A stretch of 64,000 bases of DNA from Datnioides undecimradiatus (GCA_008933995.1 WARS01000981.1:1054001-1118000); one strand, 5' to 3'. Shown: positions 12,752 through 27,184, counted from the stretch's first letter. Translations and numbers: made by a program. Notes: a model not told the origin generated them from the letters alone.

Positions 12752-15137
12752 TTTAAATCAGAATGCTAACATGCACTTTAAAACAAAATGAGCATTATGA
12801 CCTTGAAGATGGAGTGGATTTACACTTGGACTACAGAACTGAACCTGCATACAGTACCTAAGTGCTGATGGCACTAGAAAGCAACTTAAGGGACTGCAAG
12901 GACCATGGGTATCTGTACCAAAATTACATTGAAGCCCATCCAAGCTACTTCAGTCTTAGTGGACCAACTGACAGATCTGCATCTTGCTCCCTGGGTAAAG
13001 GTGCTTTTGGCTGGATTAGCGGAAGGTTATTAAGATGAGTCATTAGGATAAATGTTTTAAAAGCTTTAACGACAGTTTTCCTGGTAAAGTTTTTGATGCG
13101 ATGCTGAGAGATAAATTATGCGTCTCACCCACTGACATTTAGCTGAAGTGTGTGGCGTGCTTCCTCTTAACAGCCCCTCAGATGTGTTTATTGAGCTAAG
13201 GTTTGGCTTGTATTGATCATGTTTTCGGGAAACCATTACAGCGCTACACAATAAAGATAATGTTTTTCATTATACAAGTGGAATAAATATTGGATGACAG
13301 TTAGCTGTGAGGTAATTTAACAATATAATTAATATTGTGCTTGATGTAGGACTGAAGAACTACTTTATAGACAGCATCTTGCACAGATCATCACACAGGA
13401 AGCTGTAGAAGTGGAAACCTGAGAGCACCTTCTTTCCGCAAGTGATCAAAAGAAGTCCAGCGTCAGATGGCCTGAGGAGTCTTTTAAATCTTATTCTGGG
13501 CCTTTAAACTCGGAATGGTTTTCATTTTATTGTCCTCTGATCACATACATATATGGGCACACCTCCAAATGTCACGACCATCTCTTAAAAACGAGCATTT
13601 TCAAGGGGTTATCGTAGGTTAAACCTGTCAAATCGGGGAGTCAGGCATGAATCAAAGATTGTTCATTTCACAGTGCAAAGTAAAAGAAGATTCTCAAGTG
13701 TGTCTTCATCCTGTATATTCTTTTTATAGCAGCTGTGTAACCCAGTATGTGTTATGCCGCATAGAACTCTCTCTGAAACTTACAGTATAGTTATGTGTCT
13801 TGTGGTATTTTTGAACTAGGTGCAGGTATATTTTTATAAAGGCTTGGGACTGAATACTAAAAAGGTTGCTTTGAGACAAGACTTTAGCACATGTCTTAAA
13901 AGCCTTCATCATTAACTTTATTAATGGTTACTGTGGCGATGTCAGAATCAGACAAAAGAGCCTTTTTAATATATATTTTTTTCTGGGCTGGTAATGTCGT
14001 GAGTCTATATGCGTTACTGGATCCAGAGTGTTGAGCTCCTTCTCCTACACACAGTCCACCCTCTGGATTAACAACCTCCAGAATAATTTAAGAAGCCACT
14101 TACTGGGAGGCAGTCAGCTTTCAGTTAGAGATCCCCCTCATTAAAGAAGCTGCAGAGTAGCCAGGCCAATTTGGCTGTGGCAGGTCTGGCAACAAAGTGA
14201 ATAGAGATACACAGAGCGGTGCTACTGTAGCATGTGGAGACATCAAAGATAGCGGACAATGGAAGACATGAGACCGGCTACAAGAGCTCAATATCTGGGC
14301 TGTCTCGCAGCTTAAAACAAGCGTCTCGAACTAGAAAAGAGGGGCTTTACTGTGTACAGTAATGACACTTGGTTGCGTTAAGTCCGTCTCATGGACTACT
14401 AAGTGGGTCCTCCACCCATAAAAGGCGGGCTGTCTTAATTTAGACTCCAGATTCCTGCATTACACAACTACCTTTTGTTAGAGAGCCAGCTTTCAAGTGA
14501 GGACACAGCTCCTCCATAAGCAGCGAAGCATGGTGTGTCTGCTGCATCTCGCACCAATATCAAAGGCTTTTATTGGTATCTGAACAGAGAAAACCTCCCA
14601 GAGTAATGAAACGGGAAGGCAGGGAAAGAGGCGCCTGCATGGGCAGTGATTTGTTTTCCTAGCAGGTTGATGGAAGAAGGGTGCTTATTTCTTGCCTGTG
14701 CGTGTGTGTGTGTGTGGCCCCCTGGGAATTAATGTGTAGGCTGTGGAGGTGGACTGATATTTTAGCTGCTTTAACCAAGATGTAGGCCAGAGGCAGCTGT
14801 GTGAGATTTGCTAAATGTCCTTAAGTGATGTCACTTGAGTCAGGGGCGAACGCTACACAATTAAAGATGCAAACAATCGGCGGAGTTCAAAAGGTGCGAG
14901 CTCGCCAGACCCCTGAAGCCTGCTCTTCATCTCTGCTTGAGACGAAAAGCTCAAGGCCGCATTAGCTGCTGGTGGCATCGCACCAGAATATTCGATAAGG
15001 GGAAAGAATGCATTGAATAAAAAAGATAATATGTCGAATTCTTCTGCATCAGTATTTATTCATAGATACTTTCAGCATATTTCCAAAGTCTGACAGTTTT
15101 ATGGGAGCGCATTGCTAAATCTGTGGAGAACTGTAGA
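12752..15137. other. Unassigned intronic DNA
   Basis: No feature was recognised apart from a short (TG)n at about 14700-14716. Confidence 0.6.
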
Positions 15138-15335
15138 GGCGGCCGAGGCTCAGAGTGGCTCGTCCAACCACTGCAGGGTCGCGGGGTTGATCCCTGGCCT
15201 CTTCGGGCTACGCGTTGTTGTGCCCTTGAGGTAAAACTGAACCTCAAACTGTCCCTGATGTTTAGGCCAGTGCCTGGTGGCCTTCTGTCATCAGCGAGTC
15301 TATGAATAGGGGTGTGACACACTGTAATGTGTTAT
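15138..15335 (+). repeat. SINE-like tRNA-derived repeat, 3'-truncated or diverged copy
   Basis: It starts GGCGGCCGAGGCTCAGAG (tRNA-like A-box region) and has a B-box-like GGGTTGATCCC near 15184. It then follows the family's GCTACGCG, TGTGCCCTTGAGG, GTTTAGGCCAGTGCCT and CACTGTAATGTGT segments. The 3' end with the AAAGTGCTTTGAG stretch is missing. Confidence 0.7.
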
Positions 15336-18300
15336 ATATAATGAAATACCAACATAGGCTCATAGGCATTTACACACATTTGTCCTGTCTCAAAGCTTGT
15401 CGATATAAAGCATACTGTACAGATGATATGAAATGAAAAGCAAGTTAACCTACAAGAAAGACAAGAAAGTTAGATTCAGTTTGAAAATGTAAATCTAACA
15501 GGAAATGAAATAAGACAAACGATAATCTGTGGCTGCAGACACCTATGGTGCACCCATACATCTAATAGCTTTGCAGAAGAAACAATGGATAAGCAGAAAC
15601 GATGCGGGTGCCGTAAGGGGTAAGACAATCAGAAGTACAACTGATGCTCTTCATTCGCTCAGTTCTATGACCTGAACTGACGCACCGCTCTAATGTATCT
15701 CTCCCCACCATGTTGTGACACAGCTCTGAGTAACATCGATGAGGCAGCCGCTGTAACACCTTCAGTGCTTCCATCTGTGGCAGTGATGCGTCTGAGCATT
15801 GTGCACGCCAGGACCTTTAAGTGTTAATCTCTATGCAAGTTAAAATAGACGCTTTAAGTGGCAAATTATAATTACAGTGACGAGCCCCTGTTATTTCAGT
15901 GTCTCTTGAACGGAAAGCAAGCCAGTATTTTGCACATTTCATCCTCTTCGTATATATACACTGCACAGCTGCTTTAATGCTTAAACAATACATATTTCAC
16001 TTTTTTATAGTGACTTTCTATTTTATGTTATAACTCTTGACTCCCCCTTGCTGTCCTCACAGCTAAGTATGCATCCACTCAGTTACAGTGGGCCACCGCC
16101 GCTCGCGCTAACAATGACCGCTCTTCTCTTTATTCCGAACAGATGCCGGCCGCATAGAACAGCAAACGGCGTGAGCATCAAGACGTAACAGCTTGTACAA
16201 ATTGGATACAAAGCTATACGTTGAATCACAATGCTTAATCGAGTGAAGCTAGAAAGTGAAATGGATGTTAATCTATATGCAAATAGTGTATCATGGCTTG
16301 ACGTGCAAGTTGAAACAGACTAAAAACACAAAAGTTGTACATTCCTTTCCAGTATAGGTACACAGTGATGTGGTTTCAGTAGTAACTGGTCACTTTTTGT
16401 GTTAAGTTCATACCAAATATTTGCTTTAACAATCATTTGCCTCTGTTTATCTATTTATCTTATTCGCTGATTTGTTTGGTGAGCTACTGTCTAAATTATT
16501 TCCTGTCATAATGACATTTCGGCACCCACTTATCTTCATAGCCAGTAATAAAAGTGATTAGCTGTAATTTCTCTATTTTAATAGCGCAGCTCAAATCTGT
16601 CTGTGGGTCTTCATTAAAACGGAGTCCAGTAAGCTCCAGCTCGGAATCAGCCCTTAATGTTTGGAGGCACTTTCTTTGCCTTTAAAAAAAAAAACCCAAA
16701 CCAAATGCCTGCGACTGCATCTTTCCCTCTCGGCTGACCCCCTCAGAATAGTTTTCGGCTGAATTAACAGTGCCAGTGATGACACTTAAAGTGTTGATTG
16801 CTTAATTTGAAAGGGTCCACTTGTGGCGCCGAAGACTGGGAGTCTGTTAATGAATTTGAGGGGAACATGTTGTTATCCCAACGCAGTATTCTCAGCTTTC
16901 TGTTTCCGAGCTCGTTCATGTTCAGCCTGATGGCAAGTGGATCCGTGACTCACTTCTAAACATCAGCTTATCTAATGTTATTTCCCCAGTGCCACAGGAA
17001 ACCATGTGTGGGGGGTGCTGTCATGAACAAAACACACGACTCTCATGAAGTTTCACAAAATATGAAGTCGTTCATTCCGGAATGAAAATAGGACATATAA
17101 ATGAAAATACATTACAAAAGCAATGTATGTTTGATTGTCCCGGCCAGTTTCAAATCAGGTGCGCGAACTTGGCCATTCATTTCTTTATGTATAAGGAACA
17201 TGAACATCTCCTTAAGTGTTCCAGTGCGAGCTGATTTTCAGCTGCAAAACTGGTGAGAACCAGGCTACTGATCGTGTCCGAACAGACGCAGTGAAAGACA
17301 CAAGCTTATATTTAATGGATAATAATTCATTTATGTTTCAAAGGATGGGTAGAAGTTGGACTGGGTGCGGACCAGGCCTTTAATTCCATTGTTACATCTG
17401 TCCACTCTCACTGCGTTGGAAACATCAGCCCAGCTGTGCTGCACCGGATCTGCAACCGGATCTGTTCAGCCACTGCGCTACACTTTGGCAGCTCCCACGG
17501 ACAAACACACAAGTGATGCAGTTCCATGCATGAGTCAGATGGCTCGAAGCGTAACAAAAGGCTTTGAGTTGCAGTTACACACTTCGAGACAAAGTGACAC
17601 ATAAGCTGCTGCCCGTAGACGTCGGTAGAGTGCTGGAAGGAGCATTAAATAACTTGCCCCTGCTGGCCGTGAGTAGATACTACAACAACCTGGAAATGAA
17701 AGAAACATCACGACGAGCCCTTTGTCCGAGCCGCGGCTGAGTCATTAGAACTGATAACCATCATTATCAAATCAACACTATCAGTGCGTCTGTTAAATCA
17801 AAGCTAAGGACACATTTATATTTCACTTTGCTGAGCTAAAGAGCATATCTGCCGTTTACGTATCAAATCTAATTTACGGCATTTGCAGAATTGCCATTGA
17901 AAACGCAGCCTGCTTGCTATCTGACATTATGATAAAATATGATTTTAATGCATGAAGATATCAATTATGCTTCAGTCTACAATGGCAGGATGGCATTACA
18001 GCAATGGAATGCAAGCGTGCATAATTAATTCCAGGTTACACTGAATGGTTACACAGATTCACTTGAGCGAATGTGTAGGGCCTGACGGAAATTCATTCTG
18101 TCATTTAATCTGCTGTTGCTGATCCTCTGGTGGAATGAGAGAAAATGATGTGTACATACAGAGCGACACAAAGGCTCGCCTGTATTGCCCTCACTCTGCC
18201 AGGCTTCCCCTCATCAATCTTACTGTGGAAGGCTCGTAGGGAGCCAGCTGGGCCTGTTTTGAGGCTGTGATGCTTGACAGCTTAAATAGAACAGCAGGCG

Positions 18301-20881
18301 CGATGTCCACTCGGTGACAGAATAAACAGCGTTTTTCAGACAAGTCTCGGTCTTACCTGCGTGATTGCTAGAGAGAGCTAAAGGGCCAGGCTTGGTATTA
18401 ACTTATACTCCGAGGTTGAATGGGTCTTTGATTGACCAGAGGTCATGGAGGTGGCAGAGGATACACAGGCGAGGCGGATGATGGCCTTTTGCCTTCAGCT
18501 TCACCGCCTCACCAGATTTTACAGTTTTCTGTCCTCTGACACCTTTCCTTGATGCTGTTTTGCTACTGGACGCATCGACAGCTCACGAGCCTGTGCAGCT
18601 AAGAGCCGTTTTATTCTTGCATCGCGTCTGCGTCGGAGATCAAGTGTGATGATAGCGGTTCATCAGCAGGGTAATGATTTTTCTTGAAGTGCACCAAGAA
18701 CCTTTTGCAGTGGAGAGGTGTGGATAATTTGTAATACTTAACATACTCCAGCAATGCTGAAACAGCTATAATTGTTCCAGGGAGCACGGCATGCAGTGGA
18801 TGCTGCCATATGGTGATATGTACAATACAGCAGCATTCAGCAGTGCAGCGGTAGAAATGAATATTTTCCTGCTCTTTCTCTCAGCGAAGGGAAATGGGTC
18901 TAAAAATTAAAGTGACAGACAAGTCTCCAGCCAGATGCTCAACAGACTGAGGCTCACACATGGCGAACTCAGCAGCAGACCCCTAATCCGAACCTTAACC
19001 GAGCCCAGAGGAGGAGCCGCTCCCGAAATCCCACAGCAGAGCAGAATAGACTTTGCTTTGAAGCGAATGGCTGCCGCAGATTTCTTATTATTCCATTTAA
19101 AGACGGGTTAAGTATATCCTTTTATCAAGCCTCCATTGTACACGTCGGTGTAGAATTTTAGACTGTGAGTAACATTTTCTGCCTAATGCGGGGCTTGGAA
19201 TTTCAATCGTACCCCGCCAATCCTGGGGTTTGCCTTTGCTCTGACAGAGAGAGCACAACATGATGATAGATAACAAGAATGTGGGGGGAGGGTGGGCTGA
19301 GCGTCAGGTGCACTATTTTCTCTGACATTGTTATTGCACAATGATAAGCTGTTACACAGGGCAGAGGGGAATTTGACTGCAGGCAGAATCTAGGCCGTGT
19401 GTAGGAATCATCTTCAATTTGTAGCCTCTCAGACCGCCCATGGGAAACAGGAAATAGTTGCCCCGTCCCCCTATAATGGCCTGGCTTGTAATTAAAGGCT
19501 AAGGGGATGCTGGTTTGCACAGTCAGGCCGGCTGAAATTCTCCTAAAAGCACTTCTGCAGGTGCGGTCAGTGTCTGTGTGAGCGCGTGTGTCAGACAGAG
19601 CAGAACACAGACTGCAGAATGCGTGTGTGTGTGTGCGTGATGTGTTTTCTGCCTGCGGTTTAAAGGATTTCTGCGTGTGCACATGTTTACGTCCAGTCTA
19701 TGGGGAGGGAAGCATTGTGTGCAGGGAGAGCTCGCCTGTGCCAGGGTGTATTCAAAAGTTGATTATGTTTTTGGCTCAGTATTGCTGACAATTACAAAGT
19801 CGTTCTGCTTTGGAGAAAATTCTACTAGAAAGCCAATGTGTTCGCTTTCTGTGTGCAGAGAATCTGCCAGTTTTACTCCAATAGCCAAATGGAGAAAAGG
19901 CTTTTTTCTCTGGTGCCGGGAAGCATCGCGAATAGACATGACATGCAGACAAGCGCTCACAAAAACACATCAGGAATGCATTTTCCATTGTGCGTATCTT
20001 TTCACAACAGCTTTTCTTTTTTTTTCGCAGACAGCACCATTGAACATTTTAGCCTTGGTTGATGGCCCTGGAGCTCGGAGTTGTCAGGATCAAACGCGCC
20101 AAACATCCTGGTTATATAAACAAGAACTGCAGAACAAAAGTGAAGACGGGGCTTTTCTATTCAAAGCAGCTCTTTGTTTTTCAGCTGTCTGGAAATCAGC
20201 AACAATGAAATCAAAACAGCTGCTCCAGACGAAATGTGAAATTACCTCCACCTTGCATGTGACGCCTCCTACAGACTGAAGTCGATTTGGAGCGCTTGTG
20301 ACAGTCCAGCACGTTGCTGAAACTGTGTGATGCACAGGAAGCACGGTGCAGATAGTGAAAGCGCGATCTGGGTTCCATGCTGGCGAAGCATCGGTGGTAC
20401 TAAATCCCGACTGTTCACACTGTGGTTGACTAACGCTGCATTGGATCACATTGAAAAGGTCAGCTTTCAGTCATCAGCGCGCTGGGTGTTTCACATCCTC
20501 CTTTAATGTCACTCGCTTTACTCACTGCTCTGCCCTTCAGAGCCCTGACACAGCGAGCCCACTTCAAAGAACCTGTGCCGCGAAAAAACCCACAGCCGCG
20601 TCGCTTGGCGTCCTCTGCACAGAGACACGTTACACGCATGTATACCATGACCCCTTTCTTGAAAAGAGATAGCAGTAATTTGTGTTTTGACAGGAGCATT
20701 GTCACAAGATAAAACTATCGTCTGGTCGCTGTGAATGAGATTCATTTCCCTCATGTGCCCAAATTACAAGTGCAAAATAAAAACATATGAAAGAGGAATA
20801 AAAGTAAGGGCAGAGATAAAAATAGATCTGCAGGCCAATGCTGTGAAATAAATAGTCTGAATTAACCTAAAACTACATGGG

Positions 20882-20883
<2 letters not shown>
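15336..20883. other. Unassigned intronic DNA
   Basis: No element was recognised. 17780-18120 is rich in ATTA/TAAT and ATGCAT-like words and has the look of conserved non-coding sequence, which cannot be tested here. An ATG-initiated frame of about 198 codons (19683-20279, +) is considered a chance opening. Confidence 0.55.

Positions 20884-20952
<69 letters not shown>
20884..20952. repeat. (AC)n...(TG)n palindromic microsatellite
   Basis: An AC run (20884-20918) plus G, a two-base AG spacer (20920-20921), then C plus a TG run to 20952. Positions 20889-20919 and 20922-20952 are exact reverse complements, giving a 31 bp perfect stem with a 2 nt spacer. Confidence 0.95.
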
Positions 20953-20954
<2 letters not shown>

Positions 20955-23900
20955 CGGTGTGTCGAAGCCCTTACCAAAAGTATCCTACTGTCAATATGGT
21001 AAATAAGGCTGAAGATTAAAAAAAAAATGGCATTTACAAATTAAATTGAATTAATTTATAATTATTATTGCACAAGAGCAGTGTAACTATATATGGAAAA
21101 TATAAGGCTTATATATTGTAACTGTATTTTAATTTGGTTGATTATCTACATGTCCTTCATTTTTAAAAGAGATAACAGTTGACTGTGTCCAGTTGTGATC
21201 CAATGTTCTGATTTGTGCTTTCCCACTGTTAAAGCCTGTTTGATTCCCACTGTTCATTGTGATTGTTGACCGTCACTCAGCTTTTATTTAGACTCAGTTC
21301 AGACTTTTTTCCTTTTCTCTATTAAGGACTTAAAATACAAATCAGGTTTTTGTTTAATAATAATTCATGTGCTAGGTTGAAATGTGTGCAAGAATATAGA
21401 AATAGCTGGAGTGAATGACGTCCCGCCTCTGTTAGTGATCCGGGCTCTTGTGTACAGCACATATCTGTCTTCAGCAGCAGCCAATTACAGTAAACGTTGC
21501 GAGGTGTCTGGAAGTCGTCACATGACCGACTTTTCCGAACACATTTGCAAACAGAGCTCCGCGTCTTCTCTTGTGTGTGTGACGGAGCGGATTGGGATCA
21601 ACAGGCATCGGTAATTTGCCGCTGCAGATGGGACTGCTTTTGGATTTCCTCAGAATAAACGTCTCCCTCCTGTTTGCCATGGAAAATCTAAATGTTAAAA
21701 TCAATGTTAATGCTGCACTTTGACTTTTTGTACTCTGGCAGCTGAAAATGGAGCCAACTGTTCAGATTTGAATTACCCCCCAAATCATCTAACTCTTCCT
21801 GTGTTTGCTGGTAGGAGTCAAAAAATCTATTTTTTGCAACAAGTTGTGTCGTTGTTAGAGAGTCGGGCTTTCTCATTGGAGGACTAGTTTTCTGCAATTT
21901 AGGCAAAGACTTTGAATTTCCCTGTGGAGTTTGGCTTTTCTGCTTCCTGACTGCAGACTTTCGCTCAGATAAGCAGAATGGAGCAGTGGAGTCCTGGGTT
22001 GTGGGAACCGGTTGTTCCTCACTGTTGCAGCTTAAATTTGTGATACAGTATAATATACAGTAAAGTATAATATAGGCTCATTTCCACAGAGCGTTCACGC
22101 TCTTCAGAGTACACCTTTAATGGCGCAGAACCTTCAAGAACACTTCTGACACTAACTCAGCTCCATGCCGCCGTGTTATCTGCATGCTGGAATAGGTGCT
22201 AGCTTGTTTGAACTATATATAACAGCCTCTTTAATTGAGCTGTGGCTTCACGGCGTGCAACCTCACCTTGTTAGCTTGTGAGGAGATCTTTAAGAAGCCA
22301 TGGCACAATGTGTTGTTTGCATTTGTTCAATCGGGTCCGTTCTAATTCTGCCCTTGAAAGCACTTTCATACGTATGGAGGGCAGCTTTTAACATGAACGT
22401 TTGGCGTTAGGAGATCAGTGTCTGTGTTGCGCTGCAGCTCCAGCCAGCACATTGCAAGAGGTGTGGGTTAAAGTGAAGAAGGACGGGCTTTATTGATTGC
22501 TATCCGTGCACTCTTGTTTTTGTTCACCGAGTGGATTCACATTGCCAATCCGCAGCTGGAAGGCCCGGTTTGCACAGAGCTGTCCTTGATCAAGAAAGTG
22601 TTTGATAGCTACTCAGCAAGTGTTTGGAAACTGCCTTGCTGCATGTGGAGGGGAGTTTGCTTGTACTTTGCTGTTTACAATGTGAGTGTGTATGTGTGTA
22701 AAGGAGGAGAGATAACGGTACGGAGAATGAGAGGGGTGCTTTGACAGTGAGGCGCGGGGGTATGCGGCTGTCTTGTGCTTATTTGTTTTACACTGTAAAA
22801 CGGAGCGTTGTCAAGATTCTGGCATGACTTGGAAACCGCCTTTCTGCCTATAACACAACGCTGGATGTGGACTGACATCTACGAGCTTATTGCCCGTTGC
22901 TTGAAAACCATTTTTAAAAGGAACAAAACAGATGGTTGGACGTTCCGCTTCAGCTTCAGGCTTGATTACTGAGTGGACACTGAGTCGACAGTCAACTGTA
23001 CGTCCTGTTTCCAACCAATTAACTCCTTCAAAGTCCTACGTGATATTTAATGTTCTTAAATAGGTAGAGATTTTATGGTAACTGACACCAGGAGAGTGTT
23101 CGCTTTCCCTGGTGGAACACAGTCATAATCTCAACTGAAACTAAATCAAACAATTTCAATTCAATATTATCAGAGGGAAAACATTTACTGAACCCCCCCA
23201 GCAGCCCAGCAGACCATTAAAGTTAGTTTTGACATGCTTTTAAACAACAAATGTCAATCGGAGTTAGTTCACCAAGGGTCATTTGGACACAGCCTCTGCT
23301 GTCTTTACTAAGACCACACACACAAAACCTGGTGCAGCTTCATATAATGAGACATGGAAACATCACTCATCTGAAAACTTAAAACTGCCTGTCTGAAGCC
23401 TTCAATTAGGGTGTGATGTTTCCCAGCAAAGAGTGGAACGACAAATCCGCGTGCCAAATACAGTAGCACCACCAATTAAAGATACAAGTAATTTTATTTT
23501 ATTTTTGCAAAATCCGAGCCCTTCCACGTCATTCGCTGGCGTGTCATGTCACTGTGTGTGTGCGTGGGCGGAACGGGGAGCCTAATGGGTCATGCTGCGA
23601 GTTTCCTGGCAATTAGCCCGTCGTTCATAGATTGATTTGTCTGTAAAATGGAGGTCATGTTGTGAAGCGTCGGGACGTCTCGGCCCGGAGCCTAGAGCCC
23701 GGAGCATATACCGTGGTCTGTGCTCTGGCAGCCACAGTTATTCTTTTGATGGGTTATTAGCTGTCTGCCTCTCATCCCCTGGTGTGTATGTGTCTGCATA
23801 TGCGCGTCTGAAATATCTTGTTACTTCCTTTCTCCCCTTGTTACACCAAAACACAAATGTAGCTGCTTGATGTACTGAGGAGAGGGAATGCAAGCTTCTT

Positions 23901-25854
23901 TCCTTATAGCAGATAGTGTATCTTTAATCTCCTGTCACCAATCTACCATGGAAATCACCAGCTAAACGTCCTGATATTCTTATACATCACATACTTTAGT
24001 CCCTTCTCTTTAAAGGAAGGTGACACTGTTTGATCATTTGCATTATTCCAAAAATAGAATGAAAAGATTAACTCGATACTAATCTCAGAGTATCACCTTC
24101 GGGAATGAAAAGATGCCTGCTTCAATATGTTTTATTTGCTTTGAAGTATCAGATCTACCATTATCTCTAATAAAATCATTATGAAACCTCCTTGGTGTCC
24201 TCCTAATTCCCGTTTTGAAGACGTGCGGCACGTCAGATTAAGGGGCAAAGCGAGCTCTTTTCTCCTGTTTGTGGCTTCAGACGCAAGCGCGGAGAAATTA
24301 GCGAGGTGTTAAGATCCTGATTGGCAGCAGCCGCTGTTTCTTTATGAAACAAGCATCTGGTGAAACGTCGGACTTGAAACGGCACAAAAAAAGCAGATGA
24401 ATCAGACAAGAAACCATCCAAGTGAGCGGAGGCTGCCAACGTCTAACCAGTGCACAGACAGTCTGCAAATCCCTTCCCAGACCTGCCTGCACTACTCCCT
24501 CTCCTGTTAATTTCAAATTAATTACTCATACACGTGGCATATGGTGATAGAGCGTTTTTTCATTATCACCTCTGAAGGTGCAGTTGCCACTGTTTAGGTG
24601 AGACATCCAGGTATATCAGCCCTCACCTGATTAATGTTCAGGGCCACTGCAGTATGCAGATAGCGGCATCTGAGTCGGAGAGTGGAATACCTGCACAGTG
24701 CATCTGGTACATAGTCCAAGATACAACAAGATGAACAGGCCAACTTTCGCGTGATGGATCATGGCTATCTCGCAGCCGATGGATCTACCTGCAGAACGTA
24801 TCACGTCTGCCGTCACTTTCTCCCAGTGATTGTGGAAATGAAAACCGTGGCACCAACCGGAGCCGGGGCCGCCGGGGCCGCCAACGCCCCCGAGGCTGGG
24901 ATTTGCTGCAAGTTATCAGACGCTGTCCGTAGTAATTCAGATTGATGAAAGATAAGGAAAACTGATTGTATGGGATGATGGACAGCTGTATCACAGATAA
25001 ATCTGGCTATCTCCGACCCAGGCGAATTGACAATTGTGAGCGCAGAGCGACTTCTATTTCAGACTCTGGTAGTTATTCTGCCTCCGTCACGCATGTTAGT
25101 GAGATGTCAACTGAGAGCTGAAACTCCCAGTGCTCTGCCATGCAAGCAAGGATATGTGTGAAATGATGTGAAAATTTCCAGACCAAATAACAAAATTGAT
25201 ATAAGTCTGAACAACACAGAGGTCTGCTCCCATTTTATGAATATGCCTGCAGAACCGCCGCGCTGTTTCTGAAGCTCAATCTTCCAAGCTTAATCCTACA
25301 TGATAGGTCAGATAAAAGGCAAGCTGTGGATGGCTTGATTATTTCCAAAATGCTTTTAGTGTTTGGTCTTATTTAAAGTTATGAGTATTTGTTTTTATTC
25401 CCGAAGGCCCAGTTCTCGAAGCAGGCTCGCTTTTGACCTCAATATGCTTGTTTTTTCCTGACATAAATAGTCTTGACTTGAACATATTCAGAGAGAATGT
25501 CTGATGAATTAATATTATTTTAATGCGAGCTGGAGCGTAATTATGTGGCTTTTTTTTTTTTTTCAGCTGGAGTGAGGATGAAGAAGAAATATGTTAGACC
25601 GTGCATGCATACGGGATTGCATCAACAGCTGCACCGAGTCTCCCTGTGGAGTTTACCTTTAGTTTAACCAGGGCAATGCGTTTAGAGCAACGTTACAACA
25701 CCTACATGATTGTAAAACTAAAAAGGACTCTGAGCCACCTTCATGTTAAAATCCTCGCAGCAGGTTATTCACTCGCTGATGGTGGGGAGTCACTGACACC
25801 AACGTACGTGATAAAAGCAGATTAACAACCAGAGACTGGAAAAAAAAGGCACTC
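20953..25854. other. Unassigned intronic DNA
   Basis: No feature was recognised. Minor items are a GC-rich patch at 24855-24895 with a tandem 9-mer GCCGGGGCC (24862-24870, 24871-24879) and a poly-T at about 25551-25563. Confidence 0.6.
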
Positions 25855-25985
25855 TGTCCAGCTGCAGCACTGGCCTGACCGCCGAGACCTGGGGTTCAGC
25901 TTCGGTGTCAGAGACACTTAGACACGTGGACAGGTGGAGCTGAGCAGCTAACCTCTCTACCTCCTGAGCTACCCAGATGCTTGTT
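25855..25985 (-). repeat. SINE-like tRNA-derived repeat, internally deleted copy
   Basis: Read on the minus strand it begins GGTAGCTCAGGAGGTAGAG, a good tRNA-like A-box region. It then shows AAGTGTCTCTGACACC, CTGAACCCCAGGT and GGTCAGGCCAGTGC, all segments of the family seen at 15138 and 48521. The B-box area is missing or scrambled. Confidence 0.6.
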
Positions 25986-27184
25986 GTGCAATTAGCCAAA
26001 GCTACCAGATGATTTAAGACAGGGTTGGACGATCAGCCACTGGTTTCGTTTGGATGATTTTGTGGAGACATTTTTTTGAAACCTCTTGATTGGCAAGCCA
26101 ACTAACATAAAGACAAACAACGGCAGAGTTAGTTGTTGATGTTGGTGGAACTGTGTAATCCCTGAGAAATGTGGTTTTGTTGAGTTTAAGTTTGATCCTG
26201 TCAAATCCTCGGGGCTGTGAGGCTAGTTCGGTGAAAGACAGAGCCTTGGATTCTGATGTACAGTTGTATGTTTCGTGTCAAGCAGGAAAAGACATGCACA
26301 AATATTTCCTTTCTTGACATTTTGTGAAATTGCTGCTGACTCACCTGCACAGAATGACGGGATCCTGCAAAGGACCAACGATTCCGGTTCAAACCATCTC
26401 AGACCAGCTGGAACTGGCCTGCTGTGATTCCTTGAACACCTTCTATTGCTGTCTCTGCTGTCTCGCATCACTCAGCTAAGCCCCTCCCACAAAGTTCACA
26501 ACTTTGAACAGCAGCAGAAGGAGCCGTTTGTCCTGTGAAACCCTATGACTCGTAAGGCCCGCTCTCCTCAGTGCGAGTGCCACCAAGACCCCAGTCCCTC
26601 TCACCCTACAGCACTTCACAGTTCCAGGGCAGAATGCCATGGGCTTCACAGACAGCTGTGAAGACATCGAACAGTAGGTAGTATACAACAACAACAACAC
26701 ACGCAGCACTGCCACGACCTCAAAAGTTAATTCTTACTTTTTGTCATCATAATTCTTTCCCAATCGCCGGTTTGATTGCATGACAACATAATGAGGCCAA
26801 AGCTCAGTGTGGAGCCGGGATGTTTGCATATTTTATACTAAACGCATTTTAAGGCAAAGTTGCAGGATTCTGAAGCCGACTTTCACCATCTGTAGCGAGG
26901 CGCCTATAGAGGATTGCATCTGCTCTTGCAAAACAGCCATTTGGAATGACTTCCCTCTAAAATGACCTGTGATAGGCCGAAGCTAGAGTTTCTAAAGCAT
27001 GGACACAGACACAAGAAGAGGTGCGGGTGAATTATGATAATCTGAAACACTATCACGCGTTTGTTACTTAAACTTCGTGCAAAGAGTGAGTGTTGTGGAG
27101 AACTGGAACAACTGTGACAACAATAAATAACTGCAAAAATACATACACATAAATGAGTAAATAATATTTTTTTTGTGTGTGTTG
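25986..27184. other. Unassigned intronic DNA
   Basis: No feature was recognised beyond a short (CAA)n at about 26686-26700. Confidence 0.6.

Noticed and set aside
19203..19682. 159-codon minus-strand open frame
   Set aside because: No recognisable domain, His/Thr-rich translation of a TG/CA-rich stretch, and no supporting splice or promoter signals.
19683..20279. Longest ATG-initiated open frame in the window (about 198 codons, + strand)
   Set aside because: In random sequence of this length roughly 0.4 open frames of 200 codons are expected (about 6000 frames between stops times 0.953 to the power 200). The predicted protein shows no domain, signal or repeat that I recognise, and several opposing frames are open over the same stretch, as happens in locally stop-poor DNA.
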